Source of the DNA: Lacinutrix venerupis
GTDB lineage: Bacteria; Bacteroidota; Bacteroidia; Flavobacteriales; Flavobacteriaceae
Length of the DNA stretch: 64,000 bases
NCBI RefSeq assembly: GCF_003663945.1
Contig: NZ_RCCH01000002.1
Coordinates: 374,612 to 438,611, forward strand
Reading direction: 5' to 3'
Shown here: piece after piece, positions 1 to 7,750 of the stretch
Layout of the letters: the number at the start of each line of letters is the position of its first letter
How positions within the stretch are numbered: position 1 is the stretch's first letter
Made by a program: the position numbers and the translations under genes
Notes under the pieces: model-generated
What the model saw: only the letters and a program-made list of their open reading frames with translations
Databases searched by the model: none
Told to the model about the DNA's origin: nothing

Positions 1-188
1 CACAGTTTTTAGATCTTGGTTTTGGTATAGATTTTTACTTATACTGGTTTAAATTCACACCTTCAATACGAGGTGTTTTTGCGCTAAATGATGAATTAGT
101 AAGAGATTTCGACCCAAACAGTCCTTGGACTGGCAATATTAATTCTATGAAAACACGTGGCGTATTTATTAACCTAACTTTTAGGTAA
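1..188 (+). CDS. porT: PorT-like outer-membrane beta-barrel protein, C-terminal end (partial)
   Basis: This is the last 61 or so codons of a gene whose 5' part lies outside the window; the open frame uses codons starting at position 3 and stops with TAA at 186-188. The visible peptide alternates hydrophobic and polar residues and ends in GVFINLTFR, as expected of the last strands of an outer-membrane barrel. PorT, a type IX secretion/gliding protein of Bacteroidetes, commonly lies next to a TrmH-type methyltransferase and tamL, which is the order seen here. The identification therefore rests on context plus barrel-like sequence; another small porin-like protein is possible. Confidence 0.6.
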   Translation, partial: QFLDLGFGIDFYLYWFKFTPSIRGVFALNDELVRDFDPNSPWTGNINSMKTRGVFINLTFR

Positions 189-203
189 TAATTTGTTTAT
201 TAT

Positions 204-923
204 TTAGCTTCTTCTAAACTCACTTAGTAAAATAGATCCTGCAGTTGCTACGTTTAAACTTTCAGTCTCTTGCAAATCGCCAAATCTTGGAATTGCAATA
301 CGCTCTGTAACTTGCTTTTCAATATTTTTAGATATACCATTAGCTTCATTTCCTAAAACAATAATACCTTCTTTAGGTAATTGTTTTTTATATACATTTT
401 CTCCATCCATAAAAGCACCAAAAATTGGTATTTTAGTTTCTGCTAAAAACATATTTAAATCTAAATAACTAATATTCACTCTAGTAATAGAACCCATAGT
501 TGCTTGTACAACTTTTGGATTATAGCAATCTACAGTTTCTTTACTACAAATTAATTCTTTCACTCCAAACCAATCGCATAATCGTATAATAGTACCCAAA
601 TTTCCGGGATCGCGAACACTATCTAAAGCAACAATTAAGCCTTTAGTCTCTATGTTTTTTTGTTCTGGAATTTTAAAAACTGCAAGAGCTTTATTTGGAG
701 TGGTTAGAAAACTAATTTTCTTTAATTCGTTTTCTGTAATTAAAATTTCCTGTTCATTATTATCTACAAAAGACTCTGTAGTAAACAAATAATGTAATTG
801 TAAAGAGGAGTTTAAAAGCTCATTAATTACTTTTATACCTTCAGCTACAAAAAAACCATCTGCAATTCTATATTTTTTCTGCTTAAGACGCGTTATTAAC
901 TTTATTTGGCTTTTTGATAGCAT
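204..923 (-). CDS. TrmH/SpoU-family RNA 2'-O-ribose methyltransferase
   Basis: This SAM-dependent enzyme methylates a ribose in rRNA or tRNA; the exact target cannot be read from sequence. The 239-residue protein has a small N-terminal substrate-binding domain (residues 5-80) and a SPOUT knot domain (95-236). The three SPOUT motifs are present: DSVRDPGNLGTIIR at 101-114, NPKVVQATMGSI at 135-146, and IVLGNEANGIS at 188-198, followed by the ESLNVATAGSILL segment at 221-233. It is convergent with the PorT-like gene (15 nt gap) and divergent from tamL, whose promoter overlaps the 5' end of this gene. Length and motifs are normal for the family. Confidence 0.9.
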   Translation of the reverse strand: MLSKSQIKLITRLKQKKYRIADGFFVAEGIKVINELLNSSLQLHYLFTTESFVDNNEQEILITENELKKISFLTTPNKALAVFKIPEQKNIETKGLIVALDSVRDPGNLGTIIRLCDWFGVKELICSKETVDCYNPKVVQATMGSITRVNISYLDLNMFLAETKIPIFGAFMDGENVYKKQLPKEGIIVLGNEANGISKNIEKQVTERIAIPRFGDLQETESLNVATAGSILLSEFRRS

Positions 924-941
924 TTAAAAAATGTATTTTTG
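913..941 (+). promoter_or_regulatory. Flavobacterial sigma-A type promoter of tamL
   Basis: TTTG (913-916) is followed after 17 nt by TATTTTTG (934-941), matching the Bacteroidetes TTTG/TAnnTTTG consensus. It overlaps the first codons of the divergent methyltransferase gene and would start transcription about 55 nt upstream of tamL. Confidence 0.7.
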
Positions 942-1003
942 AATCTTAAGTGATTCGAATTAAAAATTTAAAGTTAAAATAAATCCTTTTAAAGACTATT
1001 TAG

Positions 1004-3532
1004 TTGAAAATACAAGATTCAAAAATACTACTTATTATTTTAATTTTTGGGTTTCTAACCGCATGTAGTTCTGTTAGGCGTGTGCCTAAAAACGAACATT
1101 TATTAACAAAAACCACAATAAAAGTAAATAATGTAAACGAAGATAGAGATGTTATAAACAATCTTATATATCAAAAACCTAATGCAAGTATTCCTTATAC
1201 TAATATAAAAACAAGGCTTTACATTTACAATTTAGCAAGACCAAATTTAGACTCTATTTTAGAAGCAAAAATTGCTAACAATCCAAAACGTACACAACGA
1301 CAAATAAACTTTTTATCAAAAAAACAATTTGAACAACGACGAAAAAACAAATTAGCATTTAACAATTGGCTAAAAAAAACAGGTGAAGCTCCTGTTATAA
1401 TAGACGATACGCTTTCTAAAAAATCTATTAAAAGATTAGAAAGTTATTATTGGAACAATGGTTGGTTTGATGTTAAAGCAGATTTTAAAACTACTAGAAA
1501 GGATAACCAAAGAGGTACAGTAGATTACATAGTAACTACTGGTGAACCATATAAAATAGACTCCCTTTCTACTAAAATTAATACGCCAATAATAGATTCT
1601 CTTTATCAAAATGTAGTAAATCAATCTTTACTAAAAACAAACACTCAATACAAAACAAATAACGTTTTAGACGAGCGAGATCGTATTACCGAAATGCTAA
1701 GAAACTCTGGAGTATACCATTTCTCACAAGATAATATCTATTTTGAAATTGATACTATTGGAAAAACTAAAAAAGTAAATATAGATTTACAAATAAGTAA
1801 CAAACAAACTAGAATACAAGATTCTGTTTTTTACGAGCCTTTTAAAATTTATAAAGTAAAAGATGTAAATATATATACTAGCAGCTCTTTCGAAAACAAA
1901 GACAAGGCCATTACAGACTCTACAACTTATAAAGGCTTTAATATCTACAGTAAAGAAAAACTACGCTACAACACTAAAATGCTAACAGATGCTGTATTTA
2001 TAAAACCAAATACTCTTTTTCGCGATAAAAACAAACCGTTAACATCTAGAAGAATTAGTAATTTAAAAACTTTTAAGTATCCTAAAATAGACTATATAGT
2101 TAATGATATAGACACAACATTAACAGCTAATTTATACTTAACACCATTAAAGAAATTTGGTTTAGACTTTAGAGCAGAAGCCTCACAAAGTAACATACAA
2201 GCCATAGGTTTCTCTTTAAACCCAAGCGTATTAATGCGTAATGTTTTTAAAGGTGCCGAAACACTCGAACTTTCTGGAATAGCTTCTATTGGTGCCTCTA
2301 AAGATGGAAGAGATCCAGATGATCCATTTTTCGATATTAACGAAATTGGAGCAAATTTAAATTTAACTATTCCTAGATTATTTTCTCCTTTTAATACAGA
2401 AAAAATAATCCCAAGCTCTATGTTTCCTAGTACAAAAATTAGTTTAGCAACCACCAGCCAAACTAATGTAGGTTTAGATAAGCAAACCGTAACAGGAGTA
2501 TTTAATTACAGATGGTTTCCTAACGAAAAAGTATCTAATAGTCTTGATCTTTTTAATATTCAGTATGTAAAAAACTTAAACACCGGTAATTATTTTTATG
2601 TTTATGAAAACTCATTTAACACCTTAAATGGTATTGCAATAAATTCTGGTTATATAGAAAATGGACAACAATTAACGCGCCCAGAACAAGCCAATCAATT
2701 TATTGCAGATGTTATTAATGGAACTAGTGGTGTTAGTGCAGAAGATTTTCAAACTGTAAACTCTATTAACGAAAGAAAAGAAAGACTAACCGAGGACAAC
2801 CTTATTTTAGCCACAACGTTTAATTACACTAAAGACAGAAGAGATAATTTATTCGATAACGATTTCTCTATTTTTAGATTAAAATTAGAATTAGCAGGAA
2901 ATGTTTTTGCTGCAACCTCGAATATTTTAGGGTTACAAAAAAACAATAACGACAAATACGAAATATTTAATGTTGCTTTTTCACAATATGTAAAAACAGA
3001 ATTAGACTATGTTAAATATTGGGATTTAGGCAATAAAAATGTTGTGGCAATACGTACCTTTTTTGGTATTGCTATACCTTACGGTAATTCTACAAACATT
3101 CCTTTTTCAAAAAGTTTCTTTAGCGGTGGAGCAAACGATAATCGTGCGTGGTCTGCATATAATTTAGGACCTGGAAGCACACAATCTCTAAACGAATTTA
3201 ATGAAGCCAACATGAAAATTGCTTTAAGTGCCGAAAACAGATTTAATATATTTGGAGCTTTAAATGGAGCTATATTTATTGATGCAGGAAATATTTGGAA
3301 CGTTTTAGATGATGTCGAAGAGGATGCAGCAACTTTTAGCTCGTTAGATTCTATTAAAGATATAGCAATAGGCTCTGGTTTTGGTTTAAGATACGATTTT
3401 AACTTCTTTGTTTTAAGAGGAGATATAGGCTTTAAAACTTACGATCCTTCTTACGGAAATAGTAACCGTTGGTTTAACGATTATAACTTTAGAAATGCTG
3501 CATATAATATTGGTATAAACTATCCATTTTAA
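1004..3532 (+). CDS. tamL: TamL, BamA/TamA-family outer-membrane assembly lipoprotein
   Basis: TamL is the Bacteroidetes lipoprotein form of the Omp85/TamA family and is thought to act in the outer membrane with TamB in envelope biogenesis. The 842-residue protein starts at a TTG codon; no better ATG start lies upstream. It begins with a lipoprotein signal ending in the lipobox LTAC, with the lipidated cysteine at residue 21. POTRA-like periplasmic sequence follows, and then an Omp85 barrel over about the last 480 residues, ending in the terminal Phe (NIGINYPF) typical of barrels recognised by Bam. It has its own promoter and is followed by the separately promoted fba gene. Family is certain; TamL rather than BamA is inferred from the lipobox and length. 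Confidence 0.88.
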   Translation: MKIQDSKILLIILIFGFLTACSSVRRVPKNEHLLTKTTIKVNNVNEDRDVINNLIYQKPNASIPYTNIKTRLYIYNLARPNLDSILEAKIANNPKRTQRQINFLSKKQFEQRRKNKLAFNNWLKKTGEAPVIIDDTLSKKSIKRLESYYWNNGWFDVKADFKTTRKDNQRGTVDYIVTTGEPYKIDSLSTKINTPIIDSLYQNVVNQSLLKTNTQYKTNNVLDERDRITEMLRNSGVYHFSQDNIYFEIDTIGKTKKVNIDLQISNKQTRIQDSVFYEPFKIYKVKDVNIYTSSSFENKDKAITDSTTYKGFNIYSKEKLRYNTKMLTDAVFIKPNTLFRDKNKPLTSRRISNLKTFKYPKIDYIVNDIDTTLTANLYLTPLKKFGLDFRAEASQSNIQAIGFSLNPSVLMRNVFKGAETLELSGIASIGASKDGRDPDDPFFDINEIGANLNLTIPRLFSPFNTEKIIPSSMFPSTKISLATTSQTNVGLDKQTVTGVFNYRWFPNEKVSNSLDLFNIQYVKNLNTGNYFYVYENSFNTLNGIAINSGYIENGQQLTRPEQANQFIADVINGTSGVSAEDFQTVNSINERKERLTEDNLILATTFNYTKDRRDNLFDNDFSIFRLKLELAGNVFAATSNILGLQKNNNDKYEIFNVAFSQYVKTELDYVKYWDLGNKNVVAIRTFFGIAIPYGNSTNIPFSKSFFSGGANDNRAWSAYNLGPGSTQSLNEFNEANMKIALSAENRFNIFGALNGAIFIDAGNIWNVLDDVEEDAATFSSLDSIKDIAIGSGFGLRYDFNFFVLRGDIGFKTYDPSYGNSNRWFNDYNFRNAAYNIGINYPF

Positions 3533-3610
3533 TAGCTAAACATTAAAAATACACTACATCGTTTTCGCGGTTTTATTCAATATTTACATTACAAATTATT
3601 AAAAATTGTT

Positions 3611-3618
3611 TACTTTTG
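3611..3618 (+). promoter_or_regulatory. -7 element of the fba promoter
   Basis: TACTTTTG matches TAnnTTTG and lies 32 nt before the chosen fba ATG. No clear TTTG -33 element is visible at the expected distance. Confidence 0.5.
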
Positions 3619-3650
3619 ATATTCAATTTTTAACTAAAAACATTAGAGAA

Positions 3651-4718
3651 ATGTCACATAATATTAAACCAGGAGTAGCTACTGGAAAAGAAGTTCAAGC
3701 AATATTCAAATTAGCAAAAGAAAAAGGCTTTGCTTTACCAGCTGTAAACGTAATTGGATCTAATTCTATAAACGGTGTATTAGAGACTGCGGCAGCTTTA
3801 AACGCTCCTGTTATTATTCAATTTTCTAATGGAGGTGCACAATTTAATGCTGGAAAAGGCTTAAGCAACGAAGACCAAAAAGCAGCAATCGCTGGTTCAA
3901 TTGCCGGTGCAAAACACGTACATTTAATGGCAGAAGCCTACGGTGTTCCTGTAATTTTACATACAGACCATTGTGCAAAAAAACTATTACCGTGGATTGA
4001 TGGTTTATTAGATGCTAGTGAGCAACATTATAAAGAAACAGGGAAATCACTTTATAGCTCACATATGATCGATTTAAGCGAAGAACCTCTTGAAGAAAAC
4101 ATAGAAATATGTAAAACATACCTTGAGCGCATGAGTAAAATGGGTATGACTTTAGAAATAGAATTAGGTATTACAGGAGGAGAAGAAGATGGTGTAGATA
4201 ATAGCGATGTAGATGAGTCTAAATTATACACGCAACCAGAAGAAGTTGCATACGCATACGAAGAGTTAAGTAAAGTAAGTGATCAATTTACAATTGCAGC
4301 AGCTTTTGGTAACGTTCATGGTGTTTATAAGCCAGGAAATGTAAAATTAACTCCAAAAATTTTAAAGAATTCTCAAGAATATATCTCTAAAAAATATGGA
4401 GTAGAACACAATCATATCGATTTTGTATTCCATGGTGGATCTGGTTCTACAGAAGCAGAAATTCAAGAAGCTATTGGTTATGGTGTAATTAAAATGAATA
4501 TAGACACAGACATGCAATACGCATTCATGAGTGGTGTTCGTGATTATATGGGAGAAAAAACAGAATATTTAAAATCTCAAATTGGCTCTCCAGACGGCCC
4601 AGAATCTCCAAACAAAAAACATTATGACCCAAGAAAATGGTTAAGAGAAGGAGAAATTACTTTTGTAGAAAGATTGAAAAAAGCTTTTAAAGATTTAAAT
4701 AATGTAAATACATTATAA
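3651..4718 (+). CDS. fbaA: Class II fructose-1,6-bisphosphate aldolase
   Basis: This enzyme interconverts fructose 1,6-bisphosphate with dihydroxyacetone phosphate and glyceraldehyde 3-phosphate in glycolysis and gluconeogenesis. The 355-residue length matches the dimeric class IIA (E. coli FbaA) type. Visible motifs are HTDH at 104-107 with the zinc-ligand His, GNVHGVYKPGNV, DFVFHGGSGS with a second zinc His and the phosphate-binding glycines, and KMNIDTDMQYA. I chose the ATG at 3651 because homologues start at MSHNIKPG. The open frame extends to a TTG at 3606, but that stretch contains the apparent promoter. A strong terminator follows, so the gene is probably monocistronic. Confidence 0.96.
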   Translation: MSHNIKPGVATGKEVQAIFKLAKEKGFALPAVNVIGSNSINGVLETAAALNAPVIIQFSNGGAQFNAGKGLSNEDQKAAIAGSIAGAKHVHLMAEAYGVPVILHTDHCAKKLLPWIDGLLDASEQHYKETGKSLYSSHMIDLSEEPLEENIEICKTYLERMSKMGMTLEIELGITGGEEDGVDNSDVDESKLYTQPEEVAYAYEELSKVSDQFTIAAAFGNVHGVYKPGNVKLTPKILKNSQEYISKKYGVEHNHIDFVFHGGSGSTEAEIQEAIGYGVIKMNIDTDMQYAFMSGVRDYMGEKTEYLKSQIGSPDGPESPNKKHYDPRKWLREGEITFVERLKKAFKDLNNVNTL

Positions 4719-4738
4719 TAAAAAAAATACTTCTATCA

Positions 4739-4773
4739 ATCCCATTTTAACTGTGTTAAAATGGGATTTTTTA
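4739..4773 (+). terminator. Rho-independent terminator after fbaA
   Basis: The stem ATCCCATTTTAAC pairs with GTTAAAATGGGAT around a 3-nt loop and is followed by a T run. Confidence 0.85.
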
Positions 4774-4812
4774 GTTAAAAAAAACAAGAATTAGGATATA
4801 GGCTCTTCAAAT

Positions 4813-4844
4813 TTTGAGTTATAATAATAAAAACAGTAATTTTG
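4813..4844 (+). promoter_or_regulatory. Flavobacterial promoter of accD
   Basis: TTTG (4813-4816) is followed after 20 nt by TAATTTTG (4837-4844). The predicted mRNA would carry a leader of roughly 80 nt that contains the hairpin at 4888-4909. Confidence 0.65.
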
Positions 4845-4887
4845 TCTTCCTATTTTATTCCATAAATAGAAACTAACTAATAGCAAC

Positions 4888-4909
4888 TATTCTAGTTTAA
4901 GCTAGAATA
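4888..4909 (+). promoter_or_regulatory. Leader hairpin upstream of accD
   Basis: TATTCTAG and CTAGAATA form a perfect 8-bp stem with a 6-nt loop. It ends 23 nt before the accD ATG and has no T run, so it is not a terminator. A regulatory role is only a possibility. Confidence 0.45.
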
Positions 4910-4932
4910 TTAAACTTAAAAAACAAAGCAAT

Positions 4933-5790
4933 ATGTCTTGGTTTAAAAGAAAAGAAAAAGGAATCACCACCTCAACTCAGGAGAAAAAAGATACTCCAAA
5001 AGGTTTATGGTACAAATCTCCAACTGGAAAAGTAGTAGATTCTGAAGAATTAGCAAAAAACTTTTATGTGAGTCCAGAAGATGGTTATCACGTAAGAATT
5101 GGAAGTAAAGAATACTTCGAAATATTATTTGATGATAATAAGTTTAAAGAATTAGACAAAAACTTATCATCAAAAGATCCTTTAAAGTTTGAAGACACTA
5201 AAAAATATCCAGAACGCTTAAAAGCTGCTCAAGAAAAAACTAAATTAACAGATGCAGTACGTTGCGCCGTAGGAAAATCTAAAGGAAAAGATTTAGTAGT
5301 TGCCGCTATGGATTTTAAATTTATTGGTGGTTCTATGGGCTCTGTTGTAGGAGAAAAAATTGCTCGTGCTGCAGACTATGCTTTAAAAAAGAAATTACCC
5401 TTTATGATTATTTCTAAATCTGGAGGAGCAAGAATGATGGAAGCGGCATTGTCTTTAATGCAGTTAGCAAAAACATCTTCTAAATTAGCTCAATTAGCAG
5501 ACGCAGGATTACCGTATATTTCTTTATGCACAGATCCAACAACAGGAGGAACTACTGCTTCTTTTGCTATGTTAGGAGATATTAACATCGCAGAACCAGG
5601 AGCACTAATTGGTTTTGCAGGACCTCGAATTGTAAGAGATACTACCGGTAAAGAATTACCTGAAGGTTTCCAAACTTCAGAATTTTTATTAGAACATGGT
5701 TTCTTAGATTTTATTACACTACGTAAAGACCTAAAGAATAAGGTTAATTTGTATATAGATTTAATAATGAATCAACCATTGAGAAATTAA
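4933..5790 (+). CDS. accD: Acetyl-CoA carboxylase carboxyltransferase beta subunit, without zinc-ribbon cysteines
   Basis: AccD forms the carboxyltransferase with AccA and moves the carboxyl group from biotin to acetyl-CoA in the first step of fatty acid synthesis. The 285-residue protein carries the crotonase-like fold with [24 protein letters not shown] and [18 protein letters not shown]. The N-terminal segment at residues 26-56 aligns with the usual Cys4 zinc ribbon, but every cysteine is replaced: WYKSPTGK and VSPEDGYH stand where other bacteria have KCxxCG and VCPxCxxH. accA is not nearby. The gene has its own promoter and ends at a strong bidirectional terminator. The product is certain; the missing zinc site appears to be a lineage trait. 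Confidence 0.95.
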   Translation: MSWFKRKEKGITTSTQEKKDTPKGLWYKSPTGKVVDSEELAKNFYVSPEDGYHVRIGSKEYFEILFDDNKFKELDKNLSSKDPLKFEDTKKYPERLKAAQEKTKLTDAVRCAVGKSKGKDLVVAAMDFKFIGGSMGSVVGEKIARAADYALKKKLPFMIISKSGGARMMEAALSLMQLAKTSSKLAQLADAGLPYISLCTDPTTGGTTASFAMLGDINIAEPGALIGFAGPRIVRDTTGKELPEGFQTSEFLLEHGFLDFITLRKDLKNKVNLYIDLIMNQPLRN

Positions 5791-5805
5791 CACAATTTTC
5801 TATAA

Positions 5806-5848
5806 AAAAAAAGACCTTTAATAACATATATTAAAGGTCTTTTTTTTA
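5806..5848. terminator. Bidirectional terminator between accD and the histidine kinase gene
   Basis: AAAGACCTTTAAT pairs with ATTAAAGGTCTTT around a short AT loop, with an A run on one side and a T run on the other. It can therefore end both convergent transcripts. Confidence 0.85.
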
Positions 5849-5870
5849 ATAAATATATAGCTTCAAAAAA

Positions 5871-6968
5871 CTAACCTTTTTTAAAATATATTCTAAATAC
5901 TGTACCTTTATTAACTTCGCTTTCTACTTCAATTTTACCTCCCATAGACTCTACATGGTTTTTTGTAATAAATAAACCAACACCTGTAGCATCATCATTG
6001 TAATGAAACGTTTTGTATAGCTTAAATAAGCTATCACCAAATTTATTTAAATCTATCCCTAAACCATTGTCTTCTATTTGTAAAACATTATACTCACCTT
6101 GTATTTCGTTTTGTAAAGTTACCACCAATTGTCTTTCTTTAGACCTATACTTTATAGCATTTGTTAAAAAATTAAGTATAATACTATCTAAATAAGCAGG
6201 GATAGCTTTAACTTTACAATTAGAATTTATATTGTTAACGAATTTGCAATTGAAATTTTTAGCTAATGCGCTTATATTATAAATTGCTTTATCTACATAA
6301 TTACACAAACTAAGTGTATCTAAATTATTTTCTTTTATTACAGTAATTTTAGAGATTTCTGTTAAATGCTTTACTGTATCATTTAAATTTAAAACAGAAT
6401 CTTTTAACATTATAAATTCTTCCTTAGGTTTAACTTCTGGAATATCCTGTTCAATAAATCCTACAAGTGTAGATAAGTTAGACACATGCGTTTTAAGGTT
6501 ATGCGTAACAATCTCTGTAAAATCAGACAGTCGTTCGTTTTGAGCTTTTACAATACCTAACATGCTTTTAATTTTAAGCTCGTTTTTTATAACATTAGAT
6601 ATATCACTTATTTGAGAAATAAAATACAATGGTCTACCTAAATCATTTCTTACTAACGATACACTAAGTCTAGCCCAAATAACATGACCTTTTTTATGAA
6701 AATATCTCTTTTTCATTGAATAGTTAGAAATCTCTCCAGATAATAAAGACGTCATTTTATTTAAATCTAATTCTAAATCATCTTTATGAGTAATATCTTT
6801 AAAGGTCATTGCATAAAGCTCATTTTCGGTATATCCTAAAGTATCTAAAACACTTTTATTTACTTTTATCCACTCACCTTCTAAGCTAACAATAGAAATC
6901 CCTTCATTAGCTTGATTAAAAATCGTTTGAAAAAGTTCTGCTTCTAATTCGGCAATTTTAACACTCAT
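5871..6968 (-). CDS. Cytoplasmic PAS-domain sensor histidine kinase, orphan
   Basis: The 365-residue protein has no membrane segment or signal peptide, so it should sense an intracellular or diffusible signal. A single PAS domain spans about residues 10-125, with GYTENELYAMTFKDITHKDD typical of the S-box. It is followed by a dimerisation/phosphoacceptor helix with the H-box VTHNLKTHVSN (His156). The HATPase domain spans about 250-364, with the N-box NFLTNAIKYRS, the G1 box IEDNGLGI and the G2 region TGVGLFI. No response regulator gene is adjacent, so the partner is unknown. No cysteine, heme or flavin motif lets me name the ligand. Confidence 0.85.
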   Translation of the reverse strand: MSVKIAELEAELFQTIFNQANEGISIVSLEGEWIKVNKSVLDTLGYTENELYAMTFKDITHKDDLELDLNKMTSLLSGEISNYSMKKRYFHKKGHVIWARLSVSLVRNDLGRPLYFISQISDISNVIKNELKIKSMLGIVKAQNERLSDFTEIVTHNLKTHVSNLSTLVGFIEQDIPEVKPKEEFIMLKDSVLNLNDTVKHLTEISKITVIKENNLDTLSLCNYVDKAIYNISALAKNFNCKFVNNINSNCKVKAIPAYLDSIILNFLTNAIKYRSKERQLVVTLQNEIQGEYNVLQIEDNGLGIDLNKFGDSLFKLYKTFHYNDDATGVGLFITKNHVESMGGKIEVESEVNKGTVFRIYFKKG

Positions 6969-7210
6969 AAAACATTGAAATATAACGACCTAAAAATAAA
7001 AGAGTAATACCTAACAAAAAAATAAAAACGAAATTTTACGGTAAAATGCATAAAAAAATATCAATAAATAAAATTTTGATGTAAAATCATTAGAATATTA
7101 CAAAGATATTATCCATTAATAAAGTTTGTTATCAATAATATAATTTTTAGAATAAAACTATAGTTTTTAAAATATTGATTATAATTATATAGTAGGAAAT
7201 AAAAAATAAC

Positions 7211-7218
7211 TATATTTG
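7211..7218 (+). promoter_or_regulatory. -7 element of the rpsO promoter
   Basis: TATATTTG is an exact TAnnTTTG match 54 nt before the rpsO ATG. Transcription would begin almost at the hairpin at 7224-7240. Confidence 0.65.
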
Positions 7219-7223
7219 CCGCT

Positions 7224-7240
7224 CGAAAGACAAGCTTTCG
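7224..7240 (+). promoter_or_regulatory. 5' hairpin in the rpsO leader
   Basis: CGAAAG and CTTTCG form a perfect 6-bp stem around the loop ACAAG at the predicted 5' end of the mRNA, 32 nt before the start codon. In several other bacteria S15 represses its own mRNA through structured leaders; whether this hairpin does so is unknown. Confidence 0.45.
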
Positions 7241-7272
7241 TGTACATAACAATCATTTACAATAATATTAGA

Positions 7273-7542
7273 ATGTATTTAACAAAAGAAAATAAAGAGG
7301 AACTCTTTAAAAAACACGGTAAAAATGCAAAAGACACAGGTTCTGCAGAAGGACAAATTGCATTATTTACAAAAAGAATTGAGCATTTAACGCAACACTT
7401 AAAAAATAATCGTAAAGATTATAATACAGAGCGTTCATTAGTTATGTTAGTAGGAAAGCGTCGTGCTTTACTAGATTACTTAACTAAAAAAGATATTTTA
7501 AGATATCGTGCAATAGTAAAAGAATTAGGATTAAGAAAATAA
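7273..7542 (+). CDS. rpsO: 30S ribosomal protein S15
   Basis: S15 binds the central domain of 16S rRNA early in small-subunit assembly and contributes to an intersubunit bridge. The 89-residue length is normal. The sequence shows the signature features: TGSAEGQIALFTKRIEHLTQHLKNN, written here only as its key parts TGSAEGQ and RIEHLTQHL, then SLVMLVGKRRALLDYL. I chose the ATG at 7273 because the family begins MYLTKE; the open frame upstream reads through the promoter. It is followed by pnp, the same rpsO-pnp order seen in many bacteria, but with a terminator-like hairpin between them. Confidence 0.97.
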   Translation: MYLTKENKEELFKKHGKNAKDTGSAEGQIALFTKRIEHLTQHLKNNRKDYNTERSLVMLVGKRRALLDYLTKKDILRYRAIVKELGLRK

Positions 7543-7555
7543 TCTCAACACAAAG

Positions 7556-7580
7556 ACCACGCCTAACAGCGTGGTTTTTT
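7556..7580 (+). terminator. Rho-independent terminator after rpsO
   Basis: ACCACGC pairs with GCGTGGT around a 6-nt loop and is followed by TTTTT. Read-through into pnp may still occur. Confidence 0.8.
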
Positions 7581-7647
7581 CATAAAAAATCAACTCGTTT
7601 TTGGAAGAGTTTAAACACCAAAATTGAAGAAGCTATTTATAGTTTTT

Positions 7648-7733
7648 CATTGGTAATAACAATAACTACTACTACACAACACAACTACCAATGTTTAACA
7701 AAATCTTGATAGAGAAACTAAATCTTCAAGATT
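7648..7733 (+). promoter_or_regulatory. Two consecutive hairpins in the pnp leader
   Basis: The first pairs CATTGGTA (7648-7655) with TACCAATG (7686-7693) around a 30-nt loop. The second pairs AATCTTGA (7702-7709) with TCAAGATT (7726-7733) and ends 17 nt before the pnp ATG. Neither has a T run. PNPase of E. coli controls its own mRNA through a leader stem; analogy is inference only. Confidence 0.45.
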
Positions 7734-7750
7734 AGAATTAAAACTTATTT

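Larger units (their letters stand above)
6969..7272. other. Intergenic region between the histidine kinase gene and rpsO
   Basis: This 304-nt, very AT-rich gap separates two divergent genes. It holds the rpsO -7 element (7211-7218) and leader hairpin (7224-7240). I see no clear promoter for the kinase and no small gene. Confidence 0.6.

Noticed and set aside
3606-3650. Upstream TTG start for fructose-bisphosphate aldolase
   Set aside because: The 15 extra codons contain the TACTTTTG promoter box and have no counterpart in the family; the ATG at 3651 fits.
7216-7272. Upstream start for ribosomal protein S15
   Set aside because: The added codons overlap the -7 box and the leader hairpin, and S15 proteins start at MYLTKE.
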